A DNA stretch of 64,000 bases. It comes from Aromatoleum toluclasticum ATCC 700605. Its GTDB lineage: Bacteria > Pseudomonadota > Gammaproteobacteria > Burkholderiales > Rhodocyclaceae. The stretch spans positions 124,001 through 188,000 of the forward strand of contig NZ_KB899496.1 in assembly GCF_000378245.1 (NCBI RefSeq), written 5' to 3'. The position numbers were made by a program, and so were the translations under genes. Each line of letters starts with the position of its first letter. The first letter of the stretch is position 1. The notes under the pieces are model-generated. The model saw only the letters and a program-made list of their open reading frames with translations. It had not been told where the DNA came from and did no database searches. Positions 19,540 through 33,356 of this stretch are shown piece after piece.

Positions 19540-21183
19540 TTACATTCCCTGGTAGATCGGCCCTTCGCCGCCCTGCGGCACCACCCAGTTGATGTTCTGC
19601 GTCGGGTCCTTGATGTCGCAGGTCTTGCAGTGCACGCAGTTCTGCGCGTTGATCTGCAGGCGCGGATTCTGCCCCGACTCGTCGCGCACGATCTCGTACA
19701 CGCCGGCCGGGCAGTAGCGCTGCTCAGGGGCGTCGTACTTCGCGAGGTTCACCGCGATCGGCACCGAGGCATCCTTCAGCTGCAGGTGGCAGGGCTGGTC
19801 TTCCTCGTGGTTGGTGTTCGACAGGAACACCGAGGAGAGGCGGTCAAAGGTCAGCACGCCGTCGGGCTTCGGGTAGTCGATCTTCGGGCACTCGGACGCG
19901 AGCTTGAGCTTGTCGTGGTCGGAGCTGTTGTGCAGCGTCCACGGCGCCTTGCCCTGGAAGAGTTTCTGGTCGATGCCGAAGAGCAGCGAGCCCATCCACA
20001 GGCCCCTCTTCATGTAGGGCTTGAAGTTGCGCGTCTTGTGCAACTCGTCGAACAGCCAGCTCGAACGGAAGGCTTCGGGGAAGGCGGCGAGTTCGTCGCG
20101 GCTCCGTTCGGCCGTGACGGCCTCGAAGGCGGCCTCGGCGGCGAGCGCGCCACTCTTGATCGCGGCGTGGCTGCCCTTGATGCGCGCGGCGTTGAGGAAG
20201 CCCGCGTCGTCACCGATCAGCGCGCCGCCCGGGAACACCAGCTTGGGCTGACTCTGCAGGCCGCCCGCGGCGATCGCACGCGCGCCGTAAGCCAGGCGCT
20301 TGCCGCCTTCGAGATACTTGCGGATTTCAGGATGCGTCTTGTAGCGCTGGAATTCCTCGAACGGCGACAGATGCGGGTTGGTGTAGTTGAGGCCGACCAC
20401 GTAGCCGATCGCAACGAGGTTGTCCTCGAGGTGATAGACGAAACCGCCGCCGTAGGTGTCGGCGGGCAGGGGCCAGCCGGTGGTGTGCACGACCACGCCC
20501 GGCTCATGACGTTCGGCGGGCACTTCCCACAGTTCCTTCAGGCCGATGCCGTAGGTCTGAGGATCGACGCCGTCCCGCAGCTTGAACTTCTCTTCGAGCA
20601 GCTTGCCGAGGTGGCCGCGACAGCCTTCGGCGAAGAGCGTGTATTTGGCGTGCAGCTCCATGCCCGGCTGGTAGGCGGGGCCTTGCTCGCCTTCGCGCGT
20701 CACGCCCATGTCGCCGGTGGCCACGCCCTTCACGGCGCCCGTCTCGTCATACAGGATCTCGGCGCCGGCGAAACCCGGATAGACCTCGACGCCCAGCGCC
20801 TCGGCCTGCTCGCCGAGCCACTTGGCGACGTTGCCCAGGCGCACGATGTAGTTGCCGTGGTTCAGGAAACAGTCCGGCAGCAGGCCGGTGGGTACCTTGC
20901 GGCCACCCGTCTGGTTGAGGAAGATCACGCGGTCTTCGGTGACTTCGGTGGTCACCGGCGCGCCCTGTTCCTTCCAGTCGGGGATCAGTTCGTTCAGCGC
21001 GCGCGGATCCATCACTGCGCCGGAGAGGATGTGCGCGCCGATCTCGGCGGCCTTCTCGATCAGGCACACCGCCAGTTCCGTGCCTTTCTCGTTCGCCAGT
21101 TGCTTGAGCCTGATCGCCGCCGCGAGCCCCGCAGGTCCGCCGCCGACGATCAGGACGTCGAATTCCATCGATTCGCGTTCCAT
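19540..21183 (-). CDS. Electron transfer flavoprotein-ubiquinone oxidoreductase
   Basis: This 547-residue protein matches ETF-QO over its whole length: N-terminal FAD-binding VLIVGGGPAGLAAAIRL, the ubiquinone/FAD domain (GGGFVYHLEDNLVAIGYVVG), and the C-terminal 4Fe-4S ferredoxin part (NCVHCKTCDIKDPTQNINW). It passes electrons from acyl-CoA dehydrogenases via ETF to the quinone pool. In this genome it would serve beta-oxidation and the acyl-CoA dehydrogenases of the bad/ali locus. ATG 21183 is used; ATG 21168 (MEFDVL) is also possible. A perfect operator-like palindrome lies about 108 bp upstream, shared with the divergent thioesterase gene. Confidence 0.96.
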   Translation of the reverse strand: MERESMEFDVLIVGGGPAGLAAAIRLKQLANEKGTELAVCLIEKAAEIGAHILSGAVMDPRALNELIPDWKEQGAPVTTEVTEDRVIFLNQTGGRKVPTGLLPDCFLNHGNYIVRLGNVAKWLGEQAEALGVEVYPGFAGAEILYDETGAVKGVATGDMGVTREGEQGPAYQPGMELHAKYTLFAEGCRGHLGKLLEEKFKLRDGVDPQTYGIGLKELWEVPAERHEPGVVVHTTGWPLPADTYGGGFVYHLEDNLVAIGYVVGLNYTNPHLSPFEEFQRYKTHPEIRKYLEGGKRLAYGARAIAAGGLQSQPKLVFPGGALIGDDAGFLNAARIKGSHAAIKSGALAAEAAFEAVTAERSRDELAAFPEAFRSSWLFDELHKTRNFKPYMKRGLWMGSLLFGIDQKLFQGKAPWTLHNSSDHDKLKLASECPKIDYPKPDGVLTFDRLSSVFLSNTNHEEDQPCHLQLKDASVPIAVNLAKYDAPEQRYCPAGVYEIVRDESGQNPRLQINAQNCVHCKTCDIKDPTQNINWVVPQGGEGPIYQGM

Positions 21184-21290
21184 TCAGTTCTCCATTTGAA
21201 TACGCTTATATTTGTCTTGTGCATCGCGGGAATGCAGTTTAATACATGCACGCCATGCGAGCGCATGCCAATAGCGACATCAGTGCATAT

Positions 21291-21314
21291 CTAACATACG
21301 GTACCGTATGTTAG
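21291..21314. promoter_or_regulatory. Perfect 24-bp operator-like palindrome between ETF-QO and thioesterase
   Basis: The two 12-base halves (CTAACATACGGT / ACCGTATGTTAG) are exactly complementary. The site lies 36 bp before the thioesterase ATG and about 108 bp before the ETF-QO start, so one regulator could control both. A related 18-bp site (14 of 18 bases) lies upstream of fadH. The length and symmetry fit a TetR-type repressor. Confidence 0.75.
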
Positions 21315-21350
21315 AGTGCCTTGTCGAGCCAAACCTGAGGAATCGTTTGA

Positions 21351-21755
21351 ATGGAACAGGAACGCAAGTTGGTCCATACCGCCCGCATCCCGGTGCGATG
21401 GGGCGACATGGACTACTACGGGCACGTCAACAACACCGTGTATTTCCGGTATTGCGAACAGGCCCGCGTGGAATGGATCGAGCAGCTCGGTTTCGGGGTC
21501 GATCCGAATTGCGGCGCGGGGCCGGTGGTGATCAACGCGAGCTGTACTTTCCTGTTGCCGGTGAACTACCCGGCGACCGTGATCGTTAAGATGTACGCGG
21601 GACAGCCCGGCCGGAGCAGCGCGATGACTTGGTACGAACTTTTCGTCGAGGGCGACGAGCGGCTCTATGCGGAAGGTGCGTCCAAGGTCGTCTGGATGGA
21701 CATGGGCACCGGCAAATCGGTGCCCTTGCCGGATGGATTGCGTGCTTTGCTCTGA
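21351..21755 (+). CDS. Acyl-CoA thioesterase (4-hydroxybenzoyl-CoA thioesterase / YbgC family)
   Basis: The 134-residue hotdog-fold protein carries the family signature RWGDMDYYGHVNNTVYFRY, with the catalytic Asp in the GDMDYYGHVN loop. Members hydrolyse aromatic or short-chain acyl-CoA esters and free CoA. The gene is divergent from ETF-QO and shares the palindrome at 21291-21314 with it, which suggests induction during growth on acyl-CoA-forming substrates. The substrate cannot be told from sequence. Confidence 0.9.
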   Translation: MEQERKLVHTARIPVRWGDMDYYGHVNNTVYFRYCEQARVEWIEQLGFGVDPNCGAGPVVINASCTFLLPVNYPATVIVKMYAGQPGRSSAMTWYELFVEGDERLYAEGASKVVWMDMGTGKSVPLPDGLRALL

Positions 21756-21878
21756 TTCATCAACATCCGCCGGATCGGGTACAGTCCCGAGCTGCAATGA
21801 CGTCTGTGCGCGATGTCGTATGTGCTCGGTCCGCCGACCGCCGATTGCCGGGCTAACAGTCCATCAGGAGACCCGACC

Positions 21879-22427
21879 ATGCTCATGAACTGCGAGAAAT
21901 CCGTCCTGCTGATCGTCGACGTGCAGGAGCGCCTCGCGCCGGCAATCGACGACGGCGAGGCTATCGTGCGCAACTGCGCCTGGCTTGCCGGCATTGCCGG
22001 GCGCATGAAGGTGCCGGTGGTCGTCACCGAGCACTTTCCGGGGAAGATCGGGAGCTCGGTCGTCGAGGTGAAGGCCGCTGCAGTTGAAGCAGGGGCACAG
22101 TTCGTCACCAAGGAGCATTTCTCGGCTGAGGCGGATGGATGCCTCAAGGGCACGGCCATCGACGACCGGCGGCAGGTCGTCGTGTGCGGCACGGAGGCCC
22201 ATGTGTGCGTGCAGCAGACCGCGCTGGGACTGCGCTGGGCGGGCCACGACGTCTTCGTCGTGGCGGATGCTGCCGGGTCGCGGCGGTCGACCGATCGGGA
22301 GCTTGCCTTTGCGCGCATGCGCGGTCACGGGATCGAGATCGTGTCGCGTGAAATGGTCGCCTTCGAGTGGCTGCGCCGCGGCGGCACCGAACTTTTTCGC
22401 GAAGTGAACCGCGACTTCATCCGCTGA
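21879..22427 (+). CDS. Isochorismatase-like (YcaC-type) cysteine hydrolase
   Basis: This 182-residue alpha/beta protein shows the catalytic triad of the family: Asp in VLLIVDVQERLAP, Lys in TKEHFSA and Cys in VCGTEAHVCVQQT. Such enzymes hydrolyse amides or similar small molecules; the substrate is unknown. AGGAG eight bases upstream supports ATG 21879. It follows the thioesterase after 123 bp and is convergent with the next gene, with only four bases between the stops. Confidence 0.88.
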   Translation: MLMNCEKSVLLIVDVQERLAPAIDDGEAIVRNCAWLAGIAGRMKVPVVVTEHFPGKIGSSVVEVKAAAVEAGAQFVTKEHFSAEADGCLKGTAIDDRRQVVVCGTEAHVCVQQTALGLRWAGHDVFVVADAAGSRRSTDRELAFARMRGHGIEIVSREMVAFEWLRRGGTELFREVNRDFIR

Positions 22428-22431
22428 CCCT

Positions 22432-25300
<2,869 letters not shown>

Positions 25301-25310
25301 GGGAGTCGCG

Positions 25311-26150
<840 letters not shown>

Positions 26151-26185
26151 AGCGGCTGCCGACGTTCCGATCAATCTATTTTTGA

Positions 26186-27499
<1,314 letters not shown>

Positions 27500-27553
27500 G
27501 CGTTTCGTGTCTGGCGGCGTCCTGCGAGGGGCGTCCGCAATGACCTGATGCAC

Positions 27554-27585
27554 AAGGCCGGCGATGAATTCGCCGGCCTTCTTTT
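27554..27585 (+). terminator. Hairpin with short T-tract between eno and ftsB
   Basis: AAGGCCGGCGA (27554-27564) and TCGCCGGCCTT (27570-27580) form a perfect 11-bp stem with a 5-nt loop, followed by CTTTT. It is probably a partial terminator that sets a lower level of ftsB than eno. Confidence 0.7.
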
Positions 27586-27609
27586 GATTACGAGCAGATT
27601 TTCATCCTT

Positions 27610-27888
27610 ATGCGCTGGCCTTTGGTCATCCTCGCCCTGCTGGTGGCACTCCTGCAGTATCCGCTCTGGCTGGGCAAGGGCGGCTGGCTGCGGGTGTGGG
27701 ACGTGGACCGGCAGCTGCAGGAGCAGCGCGAGAAGAACCGCGAACTGGAACAGCGAAACGCCGGCCTGGAAGCCGAAGTGCGCGATCTGAAGTCGGGGAA
27801 TGAGGCGATCGAGGAACGTGCACGCTTCGAGTTGGGGTTGACCAAGCCCGGCGAAGTTTTCGTTCATACCCCCCAGCAGAAGCCCTGA
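27610..27888 (+). CDS. ftsB: Cell division protein FtsB
   Basis: This 92-residue protein has the FtsB layout: a very short cytoplasmic end, one membrane helix (about residues 3-22), a leucine-rich coiled coil ([20 protein letters not shown]), and the C-terminal [16 protein letters not shown] motif of DivIC/FtsB proteins. It joins FtsL and FtsQ in the divisome. Its position after eno is the usual one in betaproteobacteria. Confidence 0.93.
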   Translation: MRWPLVILALLVALLQYPLWLGKGGWLRVWDVDRQLQEQREKNRELEQRNAGLEAEVRDLKSGNEAIEERARFELGLTKPGEVFVHTPQQKP

Positions 27889-27924
27889 GGGCTGTCACCC
27901 GGGGTTGCAGGCGCCCGGCTGGGT

Positions 27925-28467
27925 TCAACTGTCCGTCTGGAGCGTCCTGGCGCCGTCGAATCTGGATCTGAAATAGGGACTGTCGAGCCGTTCGACGCGC
28001 ACGCGTCCGCCGCTCGATGGTGCATGCACGAACCTGCCTTCCCCCATGTAGATGCCCATGTGGGAGTAGGGTCGGTTCATGGTGTTGAAAAACACGAGGT
28101 CACCCGGTTTGAGCACGGCAAGGCTGATCGGTCGCGTCCGGTCGGCGATCTGCGCGGCGTTGTGTGGCAGGCGGCGGCCGGAAATCTGCTCGACGATGTA
28201 GGAAACCATGCCGCTGCAGTCGAGGCCGGCATCGGGATTGCGGCCGCCGAAGCGGTAGCCGGTGTCGATCAGGCCCAGCGCGAAGATCACCATCTCGCGC
28301 GAATGCTGGGGGTCATCGAGGACGAAATAGTCGGCGCTCGGGCGTCCGGAAGGGGCGGTCGGTGCCGAGGAGGCGTCGGGCCGCGGGGCTGGCACGCTGC
28401 CGCAGGCTACGACCAGTACAGCGATCGCGGATGCCGTCAGGGCATGAAGCAGCTTGCGCACGACCAT
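27925..28467 (-). CDS. NlpC/P60 family lipoprotein peptidase
   Basis: The 180-residue precursor has a lipoprotein signal (VLVVAC, lipidated Cys) and a C-terminal NlpC/P60 domain with catalytic Cys in LDCSGMV, His in SHMGIYMG and a third polar residue near RFVHAPSSGG. Such enzymes cut peptide stems of peptidoglycan. I chose ATG 28467 because GGGGAG lies five bases upstream; ATG 28491 has no visible ribosome-binding site. The gene is convergent with ftsB and followed upstream by mliC on the same strand. Confidence 0.88.
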   Translation of the reverse strand: MVVRKLLHALTASAIAVLVVACGSVPAPRPDASSAPTAPSGRPSADYFVLDDPQHSREMVIFALGLIDTGYRFGGRNPDAGLDCSGMVSYIVEQISGRRLPHNAAQIADRTRPISLAVLKPGDLVFFNTMNRPYSHMGIYMGEGRFVHAPSSGGRVRVERLDSPYFRSRFDGARTLQTDS

Positions 28468-28575
28468 GGAGCTCCCCTGCACGTTATTCATAAACGATAG
28501 GGAAATTGTCTGCAGGTGTCCAGTGGAGCTGCAGTGTCCGGTGGGGCCGAACGTGCGGACGATCCTGTCCCGGCG

Positions 28576-28905
28576 TCAGAGTGAGGCCTTGCGGATGGCG
28601 CTGCAGGCCGAATTTTGGGGCAGGCCCGGTCTTTCGAGCACGGCCTGGTCCCCGCTGGCCGAGAGCACCGTATAGCCGTCGGAATACTTCTCCCCGCTGG
28701 CCGTCTTCTCGCCCGTGAGGGCGAAGATGCCGGCACCCGTGCGCAGGCGCACGTGGCCTTCGAAGTACTCGACCGTGAATTGCTCGCCACCGGGGCAGGT
28801 ATAGCTGACGACCCGCGAACCGTCGCGGGTCCAGGCGGTGCCGGCGAGGGAGGCTGCGCCGATGAGAAGTGCGGAAAGGGCTGCCAGTTGGCGATGGAGG
28901 CGCAT
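28576..28905 (-). CDS. mliC: MliC-type lysozyme inhibitor
   Basis: The 109-residue exported protein has a signal peptide (about residues 1-25) and the MliC core: SYTCPGGEQFTVEYFEGHV, then GEKTASGEKYSDGYTVLSAS, and a C-terminal Cys that would pair with the first. MliC proteins inhibit c-type lysozyme. No lipobox is visible, so it is probably periplasmic. It lies among cell-wall and envelope genes on the minus strand. Confidence 0.8.
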   Translation of the reverse strand: MRLHRQLAALSALLIGAASLAGTAWTRDGSRVVSYTCPGGEQFTVEYFEGHVRLRTGAGIFALTGEKTASGEKYSDGYTVLSASGDQAVLERPGLPQNSACSAIRKASL

Positions 28906-28944
28906 GAAGTGTCTTTCAGAAGCGTGCGGCGCGTGCGTGCCGCG

Positions 28945-29661
28945 TTAGTCCGTCAGTTCGATTGTTCCGCTCACGGTGACGACAATCTCCGTCTCTCCGG
29001 CTTCGACGGGCATTGGGGAGGCTTCGGCAGCGAAGGTCGCCGCCGCGCGCGCAACGGGGAAGGGGGGACGGGGGCTGCCGCCGTAAGCGACGGAGAGATG
29101 GCGAATCCGCCACGGCTTGCTTAGCGTGGCGGCGATGGCCCCGGCGCGCTCCTGGAAGGCGCGGATCGCGTCGGTGGCGGCGAGGTCCGCCGTGCTCTTG
29201 CGGGTTTCGGGTGAGGGCTGCAGGGTCAGGCCGGAAAGCGCGAGGGATCCCTGGAGCTTGCCGACCAGTTCGGTGAGGGCGGGGAGGTCGCGGCTTTCGA
29301 GCTGGATGTCGGAGCGCATGCGCCAGCTTTCGATGCGCCGGCCTTCCTTGCCATAGACCGGAAAGGTGGCAGTGCCGGCCGACTTCGCCTTCACCGTGGC
29401 ATGGGCGCGCGCCTGTTCCAGCGCTGCGGCGATGACGGTGTTGACCTGACGTGCGAGCGCGCCGGGATTCCGGTCGTCTGCCTGGAAATAAAGTGTTGCG
29501 ATGGCGAGGTCGTTCGGTGCCGCACGGCGGGCGTCGGCCGACAGGTCGACCGTGGTTGCTCCGCTGTCCGCCTTCTGTTCGGCCGCGTGGCTCCACGTGG
29601 AGACAAGCAGGGGTAGAAGCAGGATCAGCAGGCAGCGTTGCAGGGCCGTGTGTTTTTGCAT
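28945..29661 (-). CDS. SIMPL (DUF541) domain periplasmic protein
   Basis: The 238-residue protein has a signal peptide (to about residue 26, STWSHA) and a single SIMPL domain, seen in LSADARRAAPNDLAIATLYF, VNTVIAAALEQARAHATVKA and the C-terminal ETEIVVTVSGTIEL. Family members occur in outer membrane or oxidative-stress contexts (YggE, BP26); the biochemical role is unknown. It starts 40 bp upstream of mliC on the same strand and may be cotranscribed with it. Confidence 0.85.
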   Translation of the reverse strand: MQKHTALQRCLLILLLPLLVSTWSHAAEQKADSGATTVDLSADARRAAPNDLAIATLYFQADDRNPGALARQVNTVIAAALEQARAHATVKAKSAGTATFPVYGKEGRRIESWRMRSDIQLESRDLPALTELVGKLQGSLALSGLTLQPSPETRKSTADLAATDAIRAFQERAGAIAATLSKPWRIRHLSVAYGGSPRPPFPVARAAATFAAEASPMPVEAGETEIVVTVSGTIELTD

Positions 29662-29784
29662 ATTCCGTTCGGCAGCGTCAAGGCGCGCAGTGTAGCGCGA
29701 CGGCGCATGGCGGCAAGTGTTCGATGCGTAATTGTGTGTGATGCGATGACGGCGGATGTGCGGCCGAACCGGTGGTTCGCGCGG

Positions 29785-31755
29785 CTATAGCACGATGTCG
29801 CTGTGAGAGAGCGCTATCTGTCCGACGTTGATCGCGAATTCGGGCCTGGCGTCGGCATCGACGTTGCCGTACAGGATGCCGCCGGAGAGCTGGAGTTGGC
29901 CCGGTGCGTAGAAGGCCGTGCCGGCGGCGATGAAAGTGGCATCGAAAGCATCGTTTTCCGCAGTGAGCACGTTTGCGTCGATGAGGGACAGGTCGAGGAG
30001 ATCTTCACCGATCGCAAAGTCCATGATCGTGTCCGCCGTTCGGGCGCTGGCGCTGGTGTCGGAGATGGTGTTGAAAATGAAAAAGTCATGGCCGGCGCCG
30101 CCGATGAGGATGTCGCGCCCGCCCGCGCCGATCAGGGTGTCGTCGCCGCCGCGACCGTCGAGGGTGTTGCGGCCGGCGTTGCCGGTGATGACGTTGTCGC
30201 CGTCGTTGCCAGTGCCGTCCGCGCGTGCGCGGCCGGTGAGGGTGAGGTGTTCCAGGTCGGCACCGAGGGCGAAGGAGACGGTGCTGCGCACGGTGTCGAT
30301 GCCGCCCAGCAGTCCGTTCGATTCGATCACGACGTCATTGCGGTTGTCGACGACATAGGTGTCGTCGCCGTTGCCACCGGTGAGGCGATCAGCGCCGCGG
30401 CCGCCGTCGAGCAGGTCGTGCCCGAAGCCGCCGTCGAGCGAATCGGCGCCGCCGAGGCCGAACAGCTGGTCGTCGCCATCGGTGCCGGTCAGGACGTTGG
30501 CGCGGCCGGTGCCCGAGACCGTGATTCCGGCAACCGGCGCCGCGCGTTGCCCGCCGAGGAATTCGCTGGCGCTGCGGGTGACGTCGTTGGCGAAGCGGAA
30601 GTATTCGACGCCGGTGATGGTGTCGATTCCGCTCGACTGGCTCTGGAACGTGAAGATTCCGGTGGTGGAATCGTAGATGATCGCGTAGGTGCCGAGGTCC
30701 GCGCCGAAAGTGGCCCAGTCGGTGCCGGTGCCGCCGTCCAGATAGTCGTTGCCCCCGCCGCCGAGAAGTTCGTCGTCGCCGGCCAGGCCGTAGATCGTGT
30801 CGTTTCCGCCGCCGCCGTCGAGACGGTTGGCGAGGCCGTTGCCGCTGATCGAATCCGAGCCGTCGCCGCAGACGACGTTTTCGATGTCCGTCGAGTAAGC
30901 GATAGCGATGTTGTTGGTCATGTCGTTGCAGGAGCTGTAGGCTCCCGGCGCGATATCAACCGTGCTGCCCGATGACCAGCCGCTGAGGTTGAGCGTGTCG
31001 TTTCCGCCTGCGTCGTAGATGGTGAGGACGGGATGGGCGTTGCGCGTGAAATCGAGGATTTCCGCCATCGCGCCGGTGACGTTCGAGCCGAAGCCGTAGG
31101 TGGTGTCGCCGGTGCGGGTGCTGCGGTCGGCGCCGTATATGCTCTGGATCGCCAACACGTCGTCGAGCATGGGGGTCTGGGGCTGGTAGAGTCTGCCGTC
31201 CGCGCCGACCCAGTCGGCCCACGCGATCTGGCCGGTTCCGGCCGACCACGAGCCGTACGTCGGACCGAAATAGGACATGACGGACAGGACCGTGCTGTCC
31301 TGGTAGCTCGTCGGTTCGAGCGCGTAGCCGTTGTAGTCGCCCATGTGGTCCAGGCCCAGGGCGTGGCCGACCTCATGGACATAGGTCATGTAGCCGTAGC
31401 TGCCGACCTCGGGGTCGGCCAGGGAGGCGTCGCCGGATTTCAGCCAGACGCTCCCGTAGGACGGGAAGTACGCGTGGGCGTAGTCGGCGTTGAGAGTGAG
31501 TCCGAATTCGACGTCGGACGCGGTTCCCGTGACTTCGGCGAAGGACGGCGCGATCAGTTCGTCCCAGGAGGCGAGCGCCATTTGGGCGTACGCGTGCTGC
31601 GTTGCGCTCAGGGGCTGGAAGGAGCCGCCTTCGTCGGTCCAGAACAGGTTGGCGGCGGTGACCGGGAAGGCGTAGGTGATGGTGCTGCCGGCCCAGTGAT
31701 AGCCCGAATCGAGCTGGTCGATGATCTGCTGCGTCGAGAGTGTTGCCAGCGCCAT
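29785..31755 (-). CDS. Serralysin-type RTX metalloprotease
   Basis: This 656-residue protein lacks a signal peptide. It has an M10 catalytic domain with zinc motif HEVGHALGLDH (H127-H137) and a Met-turn at M160 (SVMSYFG), and then calcium-binding RTX nonapeptides in two blocks (for example GGGGNDTIYGLAGDDELLG and GGRGADRLTGGNGDDTYV), ending in a hydrophobic tail (SHSDIVL) of the type I secretion kind. It should be secreted by an ABC exporter, but none is encoded here. GGAGG five bases upstream supports ATG 31755. It is likely an extracellular protease; the substrate is unknown. Confidence 0.9.
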   Translation of the reverse strand: MALATLSTQQIIDQLDSGYHWAGSTITYAFPVTAANLFWTDEGGSFQPLSATQHAYAQMALASWDELIAPSFAEVTGTASDVEFGLTLNADYAHAYFPSYGSVWLKSGDASLADPEVGSYGYMTYVHEVGHALGLDHMGDYNGYALEPTSYQDSTVLSVMSYFGPTYGSWSAGTGQIAWADWVGADGRLYQPQTPMLDDVLAIQSIYGADRSTRTGDTTYGFGSNVTGAMAEILDFTRNAHPVLTIYDAGGNDTLNLSGWSSGSTVDIAPGAYSSCNDMTNNIAIAYSTDIENVVCGDGSDSISGNGLANRLDGGGGNDTIYGLAGDDELLGGGGNDYLDGGTGTDWATFGADLGTYAIIYDSTTGIFTFQSQSSGIDTITGVEYFRFANDVTRSASEFLGGQRAAPVAGITVSGTGRANVLTGTDGDDQLFGLGGADSLDGGFGHDLLDGGRGADRLTGGNGDDTYVVDNRNDVVIESNGLLGGIDTVRSTVSFALGADLEHLTLTGRARADGTGNDGDNVITGNAGRNTLDGRGGDDTLIGAGGRDILIGGAGHDFFIFNTISDTSASARTADTIMDFAIGEDLLDLSLIDANVLTAENDAFDATFIAAGTAFYAPGQLQLSGGILYGNVDADARPEFAINVGQIALSHSDIVL

Positions 31756-31923
31756 GCGCGCCTCCGTGTCCGTACGGGGTGGTTTGCCGGACGGGCGAAT
31801 CGGTCATGGCGTCGCCCGGGCGACACGCAGCGCCTCGGCTGCCCTCCGTGGAGCTGGATTTTACAGGCAATCCGGGCGGGAATCCGGTTCGCGGTGCCCG
31901 TTTGCACCGGGTTGCCCGGTAGG

Positions 31924-32796
31924 TCAGCTGTCGAGTGCGGAATGAAGTTCCGCGGTTGCAGTTTTCATATCATCGATGAGAGACAGATACGGTTCGCCGA
32001 GCTGGGCGCGGGCCTGCGCGGCCGTATCGAAATCCTTCTCCATCCACTCGAAATGTCCGCCGGCCATGACGTTGCCGATATAGACGATGTCGGTGAGGTT
32101 GCGCGGATATTCGGGCACGGGACGGGGGTGATCGTGGTCGCGGGTGGCGATGGCGATTTCCTCCGGGATGCCGAGGGAGAAGAGGAGGGACTCGCCGATG
32201 CTCTCGTGCCACTGGTACACGAGGTGTTTGACGGTATCCGGCCGTTGGCGCAGTTCGTCGTACTGCGAGGCGCGATAGAGCATGTAGCTGGCGCCCAGGT
32301 CATGCACCAGGCCGGCGAACAGCGCCTGTTCGGCGGTGACGCGACCGAATTTCCGCGCGATAACGGAACAGGCGGCAGCGGTGGTCACGGAATGCGTCCA
32401 CAGCCGTCTGGAGATGCCGTCGAAGTCGGTGAGGTCCCTGGCCAGCAGGAGTTGCTTCATCGCGACGCCGAGCGCGAGGGAACGTACCGATTTCGTGCCG
32501 ATGCGCATGATCGCTGATTGCAGATCCTTGCAGGGCGGGCCGTCGCGGCGGTTGAGTACGGAATTGGCAACACTCAGCAGGCGGCTGCTGATCATGGGGT
32601 CGAGGCTTACGGCCGCGCTGATCTTTTCGATCGGGGCGTCCGGGTCGTCGAGCAGTTCGCGCAGGCGGATCGTGACGTCGAAACAGGTCGGAAAGACCAG
32701 TTTGCTGGACATCTCGCTGGCGATGTCTTCCAGCATCTGGAAACGCTGGGCTTTCAGGGCATCGCCGGTCTTGTCTTCTTCGTGTGTAGTGGACAT
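31924..32796 (-). CDS. HDOD domain protein
   Basis: The 290-residue product is almost entirely an HDOD domain (LVFPTCFDVTIRLRELLDDP, ISAAVSLDPMISSRLLSVAN, LVHDLGASYMLYR). The fold is related to HD hydrolases but is often non-catalytic; in HDOD proteins it serves as a signalling or protein-binding module. No second domain is present. The start at 32796 (MSTTHEEDK) has no strong ribosome-binding site and is uncertain. It lies downstream of the RES/Xre pair on the same strand, but 95 bp apart. Confidence 0.83.
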   Translation of the reverse strand: MSTTHEEDKTGDALKAQRFQMLEDIASEMSSKLVFPTCFDVTIRLRELLDDPDAPIEKISAAVSLDPMISSRLLSVANSVLNRRDGPPCKDLQSAIMRIGTKSVRSLALGVAMKQLLLARDLTDFDGISRRLWTHSVTTAAACSVIARKFGRVTAEQALFAGLVHDLGASYMLYRASQYDELRQRPDTVKHLVYQWHESIGESLLFSLGIPEEIAIATRDHDHPRPVPEYPRNLTDIVYIGNVMAGGHFEWMEKDFDTAAQARAQLGEPYLSLIDDMKTATAELHSALDS

Positions 32797-32891
32797 TGCG
32801 GGTAGTGCGCGATCGGGTGGGTTGTCGAGCGTCGGTGATCGGTGATCGTCTTCGGGCGGAAGCGGGATCGGAGTGTGCGGACGATGCGGGC

Positions 32892-33356
32892 TCACGAGTT
32901 TCGTTCGAGACGCAGGTCTGTGATGAATTCCTGTGCTTCGCCGATGGCGATTCTCGCAAAGGAGGGGTGCAAGGGGTTGAGCAGGTAGTTCGTTTCCGAC
33001 GGGATCAATGCACTGGGAACGGCGAGCACGGCGGCGGAGTTGCGCTTCGCCCAGTCGCTGCCGAGGTCCTGCAGGTGTTGGCGCGCCGCAGGGCTGCGCC
33101 AGTCGCCGGGCAGCTCGTCCACGACGACACGGTCGATGCGCAAGCCGCTCGGGATTTTTGCCGGAATGGCCACGTAACGGGCGCGCAAGGGTTCGTCCTG
33201 CACGAGCATCTCGAGCATGGCCAGCGACTGGGTCGCAGCGGTATATACCATCGGGACGCCCTTGCGATTCCAGCGCCCGCCGTACAGGCGCGCACCTTCG
33301 CCCGAGAAGGCCGAATCGGCGAAGCGCGCGGTGACCAGTCGCCACACCGTGAGCAT
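32892..33356 (-). CDS. RES-domain toxin
   Basis: The 154-residue protein carries the RES signature: an early Arg/Tyr region ending GARLYGGRWNRKGVPMVYTA, a Glu in LAMLEMLVQDE, and a distal Ser in LIPSETNYLLNP. RES toxins degrade NAD+ (MbcT) or modify metabolic enzymes by ADP-ribosylation (ParT). The start overlaps the antitoxin stop (TGATG), so toxin translation is coupled to the antitoxin. Length and arrangement fit a complete type II module. Confidence 0.9.
   Translation of the reverse strand: MLTVWRLVTARFADSAFSGEGARLYGGRWNRKGVPMVYTAATQSLAMLEMLVQDEPLRARYVAIPAKIPSGLRIDRVVVDELPGDWRSPAARQHLQDLGSDWAKRNSAAVLAVPSALIPSETNYLLNPLHPSFARIAIGEAQEFITDLRLERNS

Noticed and set aside
19126-21294. Long plus-strand open frame opposite ETF-QO
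   Set aside because: Antisense shadow; it crosses the terminator at 19470-19493 and has no motifs.
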